Below, in pieces: positions 1 through 6,638 of a stretch of DNA of 15,832 nucleotides. This DNA is from Bacillota bacterium (GTDB lineage Bacteria > Bacillota > Clostridia > Oscillospirales > Ruminococcaceae). The notes beneath the pieces are model-generated. The model saw only the letters and a program-made list of their open reading frames with translations, was not told the DNA's origin and ran no database searches. The DNA lies in NCBI GenBank assembly GCA_023391005.1, contig JAEWBS010000097.1:1-15832 (forward strand). Reading direction: 5' to 3'. The position numbers and the translations under genes were made by a program. The number at the start of each line of letters is the position of its first letter. The stretch's first letter is position 1.

Positions 1-1
1 A

Positions 2-61
2 GAGGTATTTATCTATGAAATGGAGGCGGTCGGATATGACTACAGCAAAATCATCTTTTAA
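2..61 (+). CDS. ABC transporter ATP-binding protein, C-terminal end (partial)
   Basis: The frame beginning at base 2 reads EVFIYEMEAVGYDYSKIIF and stops at TAA 59-61. From memory, this resembles the C-terminal tail of Firmicutes ABC exporter ATPases of the YtrB kind, which often end with an IFIYEME-like segment followed by GYD. Its stop lies 26 bases inside the next gene, the permease, as expected for an ATPase-permease pair with coupled translation. The rest of the gene, including the Walker motifs, is outside the window, so the identification rests on the tail and on the neighbour. It is the energy-supplying half of the same transporter if the call is right. The alternative is an unrelated open frame of 19 codons. 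Confidence 0.6.
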   Translation, partial: EVFIYEMEAVGYDYSKIIF

Positions 62-2333
62 TATGGCCCGTTTTTTGCCCGTCTATAAAAACCTTCTGCG
101 CCGCAACCGTGGCAGCGCCCTTTTTTATGGTGTGTTGGGCTTTCTGTTCTTCAGCCTGCAATATCTGCTCAGCTATTTGGAATATCTGCGCTACCCTTAT
201 CCCGAAAACGCGCTGCGCACTTTTGAGCTGATCGGCCCGGCCAACGTTTATAACGGCTTTGCCGTCGTGTTTTTCACCGGCATGTCGCTGATTGTGCCGG
301 TGGTGATGGCGACGAATCTGTTCGGCTATATGCAGAACAAGCGCTCGGTCGATGTCTACCACGCGCTGCCGCTGACGAGAAGCGAATTGTATCTGGCGAC
401 CTCCGCCGCGGGCATCACGCTGATCTGGGCACCGATGCTTTTGAATTTTTTGCTTGTGGCAGGCTGTGCACTTTTAGTGGGCGGCCAGTCGATCGGCATG
501 ATCTTTCTCGAGCTGCTGTGCTGGATGGTCATCACCTTTGTGATCTTCGCGCTGACGGCCTTTGCGGCGGTTAATGTGGGCACGACCTTTGATACGGCCA
601 TCTTTTCGATGGGGCTCAACGCGTCGCTCGCGGCGGTGTATATGACGGTTATCGCGATCGGCAGCGCGTTTCTATACGGCTTTTATGAGATTGACAACGG
701 CATGCTGGTGGCCTACCGTCTGTCGCCGGTGGCGCTGATGATCGGCCGTCAGACGTTGGGCAGAGGCGTCAACGCGGCCAAGATGCTCCAAGAGAACAAC
801 ATTGCCATCGCGCTATGGTTCATCGCGGGCATCGTGGTGTTTGTCATTGGCATGTTTGTTTATAAAAGACGTCGCTCGGAACAGGCTGAGTCGGTCGGCA
901 ATTTAGGCCCGCTGCAACTATTTATGCGCAGCGTCGGCACACTGGTCGGGGGTGCCGTGCTCGGTGCTATTTTCTGCGGCGTGTTCGGCTTTGAAACCTC
1001 AAAGGCGGTGTTTTTGGCCTCGGTTGCCGTCGGCGCGCTGATCACCTATTTTATTGGCGACGTCATGTTGACCCGTACGGTGCGCTCAATCCCGCGCGCG
1101 CTGCCCACGGCGCTGGCGACCACGCTGGGCGTCTGCCTGCTGGTGGGCGGCGTGATGTACGGCGGCTTTGGCTATGAGAAGCGTGTTCCCGGCGCCGAAT
1201 CGGTCGCATCGGTTGCGCTCGACAGCTACAGCACTCGCTACGCCAACGAGCCGTCGCTCTATGAGGACTATAGCAGAACCTATTCCTTCAGCGATCCCGA
1301 ATCGATCGCGCTGATTATCAGCGCACATCAGGCGCAGGTGCAGGCCCATGATGCTAACAAGGCGGCGCTGGATATAGAAGACAGCTTTGACGGCTCGCTG
1401 CGCGTCACCTACACGCTTAAAAACGGCAAGACGCTCTCGCGCCGGTATTACGGCCTCTATAACGGCACGCGCGAAGCGCTGCTCGCGCTCGAGAGCCAGC
1501 CCGAGCTGATTCGGCAGTCCCACGCCGCCTTTAAGGGCACGGCTGATATGCTGTCCTCGGTAACGGTGGTCAACGCGCTGGGTAACGACAGCAAGACGCT
1601 GAGCCTGACCGCCGAGCAAAAGCAGCAGCTTTTAGAAGCGGTGCGCGCCGACCTGCTCAGTCAACCGGCCGACGAGTTTGAAAACGGCGCGCAGGCGCTG
1701 GGCTATGTCCAGATGGAGTACCGCCATATGCGCCGGAAGGGCGAAAGGACTGTCACGCACTATGCGAACGGCGTAGCCATCGCTGAGGAGATGACGACCG
1801 ATGAGCAGAATTATTCGGTTTCAACCAGCGAGGTGCTTATCACCGAGAGCTTAAAGAATACCCGCGCGCTACTTGAACAGCTTGGGGCGGGGGAGCAGCT
1901 GCAAAATGATTTTTCGAAGGTCGAAAAGGCTTATATCGGCGTTATGGGTTATCATTTGCGCAGTTGGGATTCGGTTGTAACGCAGTCGTCGGCCGATAAG
2001 CTCTACGAGCTTAACGATGTCATACTACATGCCTATTACGACAAGGAGTATTATAATCAGGAGGGCGAGCCGTCCAGAGTCTTTGTCGCAATCGACCCGG
2101 CGCAGCTGACCGCCATGCGAAAGGATCTGACCAGCATCTACACGCCGCAGACCGATAAGCCCTATGTGGTCGTCGGCATCTCGGGTATCGAAAACGGTAA
2201 CGAGCGTATCACCGGCTACTATTACATGCCGCTTGAGGCTCTGTCCGAGCAGATGAAATACAAGGTGTGCGAGAGCGCCCTCAACGAATACGACCGGGAC
2301 TACTTGATCAGGCTGGGATACAATTATTTCTGA
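36..2333 (+). CDS. ABC-2 type transporter permease with large C-terminal domain (DUF6449-like)
   Basis: This 765-residue protein has about nine predicted membrane segments in its first half (near residues 28-49, 73-95, 124-147, 154-180, 190-215, 257-275, 299-318, 323-343, 358-379). A soluble region of about 380 residues follows, probably outside the membrane. The segment NKRSVDVYHALPLTRSELYL (101-120) matches the cytoplasmic loop of ABC-2 permeases, where a conserved K-D-LP-R pattern precedes the next helix. The C-terminal part resembles the domain that Firmicutes annotations label DUF6449; that is recall, not a search. The start at 36 is preferred over ATG at 15 because GGAGG at 22-26 sits 9 bases before it. 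The gene overlaps the end of the presumed ATPase, and together they would form an exporter. The substrate cannot be inferred, although such pairs are often linked to cell-envelope stress or peptide resistance. Confidence 0.8.
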   Translation: MTTAKSSFNMARFLPVYKNLLRRNRGSALFYGVLGFLFFSLQYLLSYLEYLRYPYPENALRTFELIGPANVYNGFAVVFFTGMSLIVPVVMATNLFGYMQNKRSVDVYHALPLTRSELYLATSAAGITLIWAPMLLNFLLVAGCALLVGGQSIGMIFLELLCWMVITFVIFALTAFAAVNVGTTFDTAIFSMGLNASLAAVYMTVIAIGSAFLYGFYEIDNGMLVAYRLSPVALMIGRQTLGRGVNAAKMLQENNIAIALWFIAGIVVFVIGMFVYKRRRSEQAESVGNLGPLQLFMRSVGTLVGGAVLGAIFCGVFGFETSKAVFLASVAVGALITYFIGDVMLTRTVRSIPRALPTALATTLGVCLLVGGVMYGGFGYEKRVPGAESVASVALDSYSTRYANEPSLYEDYSRTYSFSDPESIALIISAHQAQVQAHDANKAALDIEDSFDGSLRVTYTLKNGKTLSRRYYGLYNGTREALLALESQPELIRQSHAAFKGTADMLSSVTVVNALGNDSKTLSLTAEQKQQLLEAVRADLLSQPADEFENGAQALGYVQMEYRHMRRKGERTVTHYANGVAIAEEMTTDEQNYSVSTSEVLITESLKNTRALLEQLGAGEQLQNDFSKVEKAYIGVMGYHLRSWDSVVTQSSADKLYELNDVILHAYYDKEYYNQEGEPSRVFVAIDPAQLTAMRKDLTSIYTPQTDKPYVVVGISGIENGNERITGYYYMPLEALSEQMKYKVCESALNEYDRDYLIRLGYNYF

Positions 2334-2366
2334 TAGCCTCTAAAACATCGTAAAAGGAGAAACGCC

Positions 2367-2837
2367 ATGCCACAGTCGGTAAAGTTGAGCAAAGCTGAAT
2401 ACGCGCGCCGCTATGATGATCTTGCCGAGGCGCTTTACAGGCTGGCGCTTTACCTGCTGGGCGACGCGGCCGAGGCCCGCTACGCCATGGCGGAGGTTTT
2501 TGTCGAGGGCTATGCCACCCATGCGGGGCAAAGCTTTGAACAGCGGATGCTGGCAACGCTGTGGCAGGTGGTCAAGACGTGTGAGCCGGTTCGCGGCGAG
2601 GCTTATCACCGCAACATGCTGGCGGCGGTGACGCTGCCGCCAGACGACGCCGACAGCGTCCGACTCTTTGAAATGCTGGGGCAAATGGCGCTCTTTGAGC
2701 GGGCGGTGCTGTTGCTGTCGGTGCTGCAGCGCCAGCCGGTTGATACCGTCGCATGGCTGCTGGGCTGCCCGTCGGGAGAGGTAAACAGGACGCTCAAGCA
2801 GCTTTGTAATCAGGTGCGCCGCACGATGGCGGCATAA
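2367..2837 (+). CDS. Degenerate ECF sigma factor-like protein
   Basis: The 156-residue product has the two-part plan of a small sigma-70 family factor. Residues 13-70 resemble region 2, with LYRLALYLLGDAAEA followed by a helix ending EVFVEGY. Residues 100-153 resemble region 4: an LxxL-type helix, then a helix-turn-helix where VAWLLGCPSGEVNRTLKQL corresponds to the usual EIA..LG.s..TVK..L. In region 2, the acidic and Gln residues normally found just before the EVF motif (D..Q) are replaced by Y, A and M, and the region 2-region 4 linker is short. Core RNA polymerase or -10 binding may therefore be altered. AAAGGAG near 2353-2359 provides a binding site, and the gene begins 33 bases after the permease, so it is probably in the same operon. 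No anti-sigma gene follows. It may be a divergent sigma factor or a helix-turn-helix regulator of the transporter. Confidence 0.6.
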   Translation: MPQSVKLSKAEYARRYDDLAEALYRLALYLLGDAAEARYAMAEVFVEGYATHAGQSFEQRMLATLWQVVKTCEPVRGEAYHRNMLAAVTLPPDDADSVRLFEMLGQMALFERAVLLLSVLQRQPVDTVAWLLGCPSGEVNRTLKQLCNQVRRTMAA

Positions 2838-2843
2838 CAGAAG

Positions 2844-2887
2844 AAGCACAGACTTTCGCTCATAGCGGGCGAGAGGCTGTGCTTTTT
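2844..2887 (+). terminator. Rho-independent terminator of the ABC transporter operon
   Basis: AAGCACAG (2844-2851) pairs with CTGTGCTT (2877-2884). An inner arm TTTCGCTC (2854-2861) pairs, with wobble, with GGGCGAGA. The hairpin ends in TTTTT at 2883-2887. It starts 7 bases after the sigma-like gene and closes the first transcription unit. Confidence 0.9.
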
Positions 2888-2900
2888 GCATTCTTTGCAC

Positions 2901-2929
2901 TTTACGGCGACAGTACACTGTGCTAAAAT
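2901..2929 (+). promoter_or_regulatory. Candidate promoter with extended -10
   Basis: TTTACG (2901-2906) lies 17 bases before TAAAAT (2924-2929), which is preceded by TGC, making an extended -10. An ACAGT-AC-ACTGT inverted repeat lies in the spacer (2910-2921). Transcription would start near 2936 and run through the three hairpins at 2947-3016 towards the small membrane gene at 3096. Confidence 0.45.
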
Positions 2930-2946
2930 GTTATAAAATGGGTTTG

Positions 2947-3016
2947 CGGTATTAATAACCACAAGACGGTTATTTTACCGGCCGTTGCGCAACGGCGCGC
3001 CGCCACTTAATGCGGC
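2947..3016 (+). other. Three tandem hairpins in an untranslated leader
   Basis: Hairpin 1 pairs CGGTA (2947-2951) with TACCG (2976-2980) and AATAACC (2954-2960) with GGTTATT (2968-2974), leaving a 7-base loop. Directly after it comes the perfect 16-base palindrome GCCGTTGCGCAACGGC (2981-2996). Hairpin 3 then pairs GCCGC (2999-3003) with GCGGC (3012-3016). No T tract follows, so these are not ordinary terminators. They lie between two candidate promoters and before a small membrane gene. A structured 5' leader, a small RNA or overlapping operators would all fit. No known riboswitch class was recognised. Confidence 0.5.
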
Positions 3017-3061
3017 AACCGCCTATAATGTGCAAATTATACCATGCCTCTTTGCGCTCCA

Positions 3062-3070
3062 TGATATAAT
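3062..3070 (+). promoter_or_regulatory. Extended -10 promoter for the small membrane protein gene
   Basis: TGATATAAT is a perfect TGnTATAAT extended -10. No good -35 is found at the usual spacing, which extended -10 promoters tolerate. Transcription would begin near 3077, just before AGGAG at 3081-3085 and ATG at 3096. Confidence 0.55.
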
Positions 3071-3095
3071 AGTTGCGAATAGGAGAAAGCCGGAC

Positions 3096-3308
3096 ATGAG
3101 AAACAAGAGCCGTTTTAATCGGCAAGAGCGGGATGAGGCCGATAGCGACGACAAAATAAGCTATGCCGCTTTTGGCATGCTTTGGGGCACCGGTCTGGGC
3201 AGCGCCATAGGCGGTATATTATGCAATAATATGCTGGCCGGCATTATCATAGGCGTGTGCTTAGGGGTAACAGCGAGCGTCATAATGGATTTAAGCGGCG
3301 GTCGGTGA
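3096..3308 (+). CDS. Small glycine-rich membrane protein, unknown function
   Basis: This is a 70-residue protein with a charged N-terminal tail (MRNKSRFNRQERDEADSDDK) and two short hydrophobic segments near residues 22-41 and 45-65. The first carries glycines at 31, 33, 35, 39 and 40, a glycine-zipper-like pattern that allows close helix packing. The ATG at 3096 has AGGAG at 3081-3085. An earlier in-frame TTG at 2985 would start inside the 2981-2996 palindrome and lacks a binding site, so it is rejected. The gene stands alone between the ABC transporter operon and the convergent cls gene. Two-helix proteins of this type are common and poorly described in Firmicutes. I do not recognise the family and assign no function beyond a likely membrane location. 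Confidence 0.6.
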   Translation: MRNKSRFNRQERDEADSDDKISYAAFGMLWGTGLGSAIGGILCNNMLAGIIIGVCLGVTASVIMDLSGGR

Positions 3309-3327
3309 TGGCCCGCTAAAAAGATCA

Positions 3328-3383
3328 CTCAAAATAACAAGGCTGTGGCAGAACATCTGTTGATATATTCTGCCGCGGCCTTG
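3328..3383 (-). terminator. Terminator of cls, possibly acting on both strands
   Basis: A 16-base arm at 3338-3353 pairs, with two G-T pairs, with 3368-3383; the loop is 14 bases. On the minus strand the hairpin is followed by a T-rich stretch (TTATTTTGAG), 35 bases after the cls stop. On the plus strand the downstream sequence is not T-rich, so termination of the small membrane gene here is less certain. Confidence 0.7.
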
Positions 3384-3418
3384 TCGGCGTTTGGCAAAGC
3401 CGGCCGCCGAACGGGTTA

Positions 3419-4948
3419 TTAGAACAGCGGCGCAAACGGGCGCAGCATCGTCGCCACGGCGCGCTGCCAAAACGGATAACGCCGGGTATCGCCATAAGTT
3501 ATCTCCCGGCAGCAGGCCAATGTTTCCTGCATATCCCGCAAAACGCTTTTGACCGCCGTGCTGCCATAAAGGCAGACTGCACACTCAAAATGCAGATAAA
3601 AGCTGCGAAAATCGAGGTTGGTGGTGCCGACCATCGCGGTGATATCATCGCTGACCAACTGCTTTGCGTGAATAAATCCCGGCTGATATTCAAAAATACG
3701 CACACCGTACCGCAGCAACGCCCCGTAATAGCTGCGCGAGATGGCGTGGATATACCATTTGTCCGGCACGCCCGGTGTGATGATACGCACATCCACCCCT
3801 GAGAGCGCCGCCGTGCCCAACGCCAGCACCATCTCATGCCCGATCACAAGGTAGGGCGTAGTGATATAGATATATTTCGTCGCACGCGAGATGGCCTGCA
3901 AGCAGAAAGTTTCGGCGACATAAAGGTTATCCAAGGGACTGTCGCCGAACGCCTGCACAAATCCATCGCTTTGGCAGGTGACGGTGGGCACAAAGCGCGC
4001 GCAATCCTCAAGCTGCGTCTCGTTTGCAAAGCCCCACAGCCCCAAGAACAGCAGCGTGAGATTCCAGACGCCGTGACCCTTGAGCAGCACGCCTGAATCC
4101 TTCCAGTGGGCGTAGCGGGGCAGCCGGTTGATATATTCGTCGGCCAGGTTTGCGCCGCCGCAAAATCCGACATTACCGTCGATGATGCAAAGCTTTCGGT
4201 GATCGCGGTAGTTCATCGAAGCGTTTAGGTGCACACGGCAGGGATTAAAGACCGTCACCTCAATGCCCTTTTCGCGCAGCAGCTTCTCATAACGTCGCGG
4301 CAGCCGGCTGATGGTGCCCACGTCGTCATACATCAGCCGTACGAGCACCCCCGCGCGGACTTTTTTTTCAAGTATCGCGAGGATGCGGTCCCACAGCAGG
4401 CCGGGCGCGATGATAAAATACTCTAAAAATATAAATTTTTCGGCGGTCTCAAGCTCTTGGCACATGCGCTCAAACAGCGTGCTGCCGGAGGGAAAGAACT
4501 CACAGGCCGTGTGCGGCCACGCCGCAAAGCCGGTGCAATTTTTCAGATAAACGCTCTGCGCCGCCAAATGCTTATCGAGTGTCATCAGTGCGGTATCATT
4601 GCCCGAATCCATGCACACGGGTGATAGGCTTTGCTGATAATAAGAGATCAATTGCCGTTTTAAACGCCGGGGTAGGCGCTTGTTGCCCATCAGCAGGTAT
4701 ATCGTACCGCCCAAAATGGGCACCATGAGTATCAGAACCACCCAAGCCAGCTTATAATAAGGATTGTCGTGCTTTGAGACGATATATAAAACCGCGGTTA
4801 CGCTCATCATGTGCAGCAACAGTGCCAGCGCGGGTGAACGCCGCGCCATCAGCCAGATGGCGCAAAAAAGCAGTGCTGCTTCCAAAAGAACAAAGGCTGG
4901 CAGCAGCAGAGCGCGGCTGCACAGCAGGCGTGTCAGACGTGGCTTCAT
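3419..4948 (-). CDS. cls: Cardiolipin synthase (phospholipase D family)
   Basis: The 509-residue protein has the length and layout of bacterial cardiolipin synthases. Two N-terminal membrane helices (about 14-34 and 38-57) and a third near 67-86 form the PLDc_N region. Two phospholipase D domains follow. The two HxK(x)4D motifs are complete: H250, K252, D257 in HRKLCIID and H427, K429, D434 in HAKQLVSD. Downstream sequence GTTNLDFRS (441-449) is typical of the second domain. The enzyme condenses two phosphatidylglycerol molecules, or uses a related donor, to make cardiolipin and glycerol at the membrane. The ATG at 4948 is preceded by AAGGAG on the minus strand. The gene is alone, divergent from the HD-domain gene across a 91-base gap, and closed by the hairpin at 3338-3383. 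Substrate could be another phosphatidyl alcohol, but the family call is secure. Confidence 0.93.
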   Translation of the reverse strand: MKPRLTRLLCSRALLLPAFVLLEAALLFCAIWLMARRSPALALLLHMMSVTAVLYIVSKHDNPYYKLAWVVLILMVPILGGTIYLLMGNKRLPRRLKRQLISYYQQSLSPVCMDSGNDTALMTLDKHLAAQSVYLKNCTGFAAWPHTACEFFPSGSTLFERMCQELETAEKFIFLEYFIIAPGLLWDRILAILEKKVRAGVLVRLMYDDVGTISRLPRRYEKLLREKGIEVTVFNPCRVHLNASMNYRDHRKLCIIDGNVGFCGGANLADEYINRLPRYAHWKDSGVLLKGHGVWNLTLLFLGLWGFANETQLEDCARFVPTVTCQSDGFVQAFGDSPLDNLYVAETFCLQAISRATKYIYITTPYLVIGHEMVLALGTAALSGVDVRIITPGVPDKWYIHAISRSYYGALLRYGVRIFEYQPGFIHAKQLVSDDITAMVGTTNLDFRSFYLHFECAVCLYGSTAVKSVLRDMQETLACCREITYGDTRRYPFWQRAVATMLRPFAPLF

Positions 4949-4965
4949 AAAGTCTCCTTACATGA

Positions 4966-4994
4966 TTGCAAATTTAACATTGCGGCGGTATACT
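4966..4994 (+). promoter_or_regulatory. Promoter of the HD-domain gene
   Basis: TTGCAA (4966-4971) and TATACT (4989-4994) are separated by exactly 17 bases, a good sigma-A pair, 46 bases before the ATG. A second TATAAT lies at 5001-5006 without a well-spaced -35. The same 91-base gap must also hold the divergent cls promoter, for which I see no convincing pair. Confidence 0.6.
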
Positions 4995-5039
4995 AAAAGT
5001 TATAATAAAAGTGTGAAGAAAATAAAGGGAGAGACCCGC

Positions 5040-5699
5040 ATGGTAACCTATGAAGAAGTTTCTAACAGCGGAGAAATTAAGGCCTACATCCGGCAGGCCG
5101 ATGCGTCGCTTTTAAGCATGGGCTATACCGAGCATAGCTTTGCGCATGTGGTGCGTACTGCCACCGTGACGCAGAACATACTGACCGAACTGGGCTACGA
5201 CGCCCGCACCATCGAGCTGGCCAAGATCGCGGGTTTTATGCACGATATCGGCAACGTCGTCAACCGCATTGACCACGCGCAGTCTGGCGCGGTCATGGCC
5301 TTTCGCATCCTCGACAAGATGGGCATGGAGCCCTCGGAGGTTGCGCAGGTGGTGTCGGCCATCGGCAACCACGACGAGCACACCGCCCACCCGGTCAACG
5401 CTCTGGCCGCCGCGCTGATTCTCGCGGACAAAAGCGATGTTCGCCGCTCGCGTGTGCGCAACCGCGACGTTGCAAGCTTTGATATCCACGACCGTGTCAA
5501 CTACTCGGTTGAGCAGTCGTCGCTTAAAATCGACAAGCAGGCGCGCACCGTCACGCTGGTGCTGACCATCGATTCAAAGGTCAGCACCCTCGCCGATTAT
5601 TTTGAGATTTTCTTAGAGCGCATGCTGCTCTGCCGCAAGGCGGCCAAGTTTTTTGATTTTCAGTTCCATTTAAGCATCAACGGCGTTGCGATGATGTAA
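5040..5699 (+). CDS. Conserved HD-domain phosphohydrolase-like protein
   Basis: This is a 219-residue cytoplasmic protein. The metal-binding pattern of the HD superfamily is intact: H36 (in EHSFAHVVRT), H68-D69 (MHDIGN), H79, H111-D112 (IGNHDE) and D130 (ILADKSD). The stretch around 130-155, with RRSRVRNRD and FDIHDRVNYSV, is strikingly conserved in my memory of Clostridia proteins annotated only as HD domain-containing. The superfamily hydrolyses phosphate esters, often of nucleotides; the substrate here is unknown. GGGAG at 5027-5031 sits 8 bases before ATG 5040. The reading frame extends upstream to 4764, but that part overlaps cls antisense and has no binding site, so the internal ATG is chosen. 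The gene is transcribed away from cls and ends in the shared bidirectional terminator. Confidence 0.85.
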   Translation: MVTYEEVSNSGEIKAYIRQADASLLSMGYTEHSFAHVVRTATVTQNILTELGYDARTIELAKIAGFMHDIGNVVNRIDHAQSGAVMAFRILDKMGMEPSEVAQVVSAIGNHDEHTAHPVNALAAALILADKSDVRRSRVRNRDVASFDIHDRVNYSVEQSSLKIDKQARTVTLVLTIDSKVSTLADYFEIFLERMLLCRKAAKFFDFQFHLSINGVAMM

Positions 5700-5741
5700 A
5701 GCATGCCATTAACTTACTTTAACCAAATTACGGGGTGCTAT

Positions 5742-5781
5742 TCCGCCACGGGAAAAAGACGGCGGAGGATTTTTACCGCCG
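5742..5781 (+). other. Alternative hairpins between the HD gene and its terminator
   Basis: GGCGGA (5761-5766) can pair with upstream TCCGCC (5742-5747). Alternatively CGGCGG (5760-5765) can pair with downstream CCGCCG (5776-5781). The two pairings exclude each other, an attenuator-like geometry, but no gene follows on this strand, so they may only protect the 3' end. The rest of the 183-base gap (5700-5882) holds only the main terminator. Confidence 0.35.
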
Positions 5782-5788
5782 ATGGGGC

Positions 5789-5846
5789 AACAAAAATACA
5801 GCCGCCATACGACCCTATGCGGGCGCATGGCGGCTGTATTTTTGTT
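5789..5846. terminator. Bidirectional terminator between convergent genes
   Basis: Two perfect 20-base arms (5789-5808 and 5827-5846) enclose an 18-base loop. The GC core GCCGCCAT/ATGGCGGC is flanked by TATTTTTGTT on either strand, so a T tract follows the stem in both directions. It serves the HD gene (+) and the ygiQ operon ending at 5883 (-). Confidence 0.92.
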
Positions 5847-5882
5847 AAGAGCATGGGAAGCTTTAGAGGCTATGGAACACGC

Positions 5883-6599
5883 TCAAACGGCGTTTTGCCG
5901 CGCGCGCCATTCAAGATAATCTTCGGGCAGCTGATCTTCGGCTCTTTTTTCCGTGTGCCGCAGCAGCCGCTGCTCGGTCAAGGGGTTAAACGTATCGGCG
6001 TTCACAGCAATTTCATATAGGCCGTTTTTGTCGGCGTAGATGAGCTGAATGCCGGTAAAATGATAATCTGTACCCATCAGACCGATGATTTTTTGGGCGA
6101 TCTGGGCGGGGGCCTTTTGACTTTCTTCCTCGGTTAAATCCGCCGTGCTGTAAATGCCCAGCACATACAGCCGCTGCGCTTTTTTCGTGTAGTCGTCGGC
6201 GTTCAATAATGTCCACACCGTGATGGAATCGGGCAGCGTCAGCTCGGGTGAAAACTGCCCGGCAACAGCGCGGCGGTAGTCCTGCTGCGCTGCCTGCTCA
6301 ATTGACTCGCTGAGTGCGCCGTCATAAATGGTGTTTTGCCGCAGACTATAGTTTAGTGTGCCGTCGTTATCCAAATCCGCAAAATAGCCGCTGTAATACC
6401 ACTCGTAACGCACATTCTCGATCAAGGCACCGGGCATTTGGGTACGGACATAGCCCGATAAGCGGTGCCGCGCGATCAAAATGCCCGCGATAGGAACATA
6501 CTGGGTGCCGTAGCAGAGCAGAAGGCCGAAGCCGACGATGATCGCCAGCAGCGACCGGCGCAGCACCTTGCTGATAAGCTCTTTGTGTGCATCGGTCAT
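5883..6599 (-). CDS. Membrane-anchored protein of unknown function
   Basis: The 238-residue product has a short basic cytoplasmic tail, one membrane helix near residues 16-36 and an exported or periplasm-side domain of about 200 residues with no cysteines beyond the helix. The start MTDAHKEL at 6599 is chosen because a GGGGGGAG run lies 7-13 bases before it; the longer frame from 6623 uses TTG with no binding site. The domain contains YVRTQMPGALIENVRYEWYY followed by an acidic NDG turn. This loosely recalls DUF3139/YfjL-like proteins, where a YPG-type motif precedes an aromatic strand, but the match is weak. It starts 39 bases after the DUF3006-NiaR gene and is the last gene of that operon. 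I assign no function. Confidence 0.65.
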   Translation of the reverse strand: MTDAHKELISKVLRRSLLAIIVGFGLLLCYGTQYVPIAGILIARHRLSGYVRTQMPGALIENVRYEWYYSGYFADLDNDGTLNYSLRQNTIYDGALSESIEQAAQQDYRRAVAGQFSPELTLPDSITVWTLLNADDYTKKAQRLYVLGIYSTADLTEEESQKAPAQIAQKIIGLMGTDYHFTGIQLIYADKNGLYEIAVNADTFNPLTEQRLLRHTEKRAEDQLPEDYLEWRARQNAV

Positions 6600-6638
6600 G
6601 GACAAGCTCCCCCCTTTAGGCAAATACTTCGCGGGATC

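Noticed and set aside
1086..1619. 177-codon minus-strand frame inside the permease gene
   Set aside because: Antisense to a well-supported gene, Arg/Ala-rich composition and no start signal.
2985..3095. Longer start for the small membrane protein at a TTG codon
   Set aside because: It would add 37 residues translated from the hairpin region with no binding site; ATG 3096 has AGGAG.
4764..5039. N-terminal extension of the HD-domain frame by 92 codons
   Set aside because: It lies antisense to cls and across the promoter; the family-like N-terminus and binding site begin at 5040.
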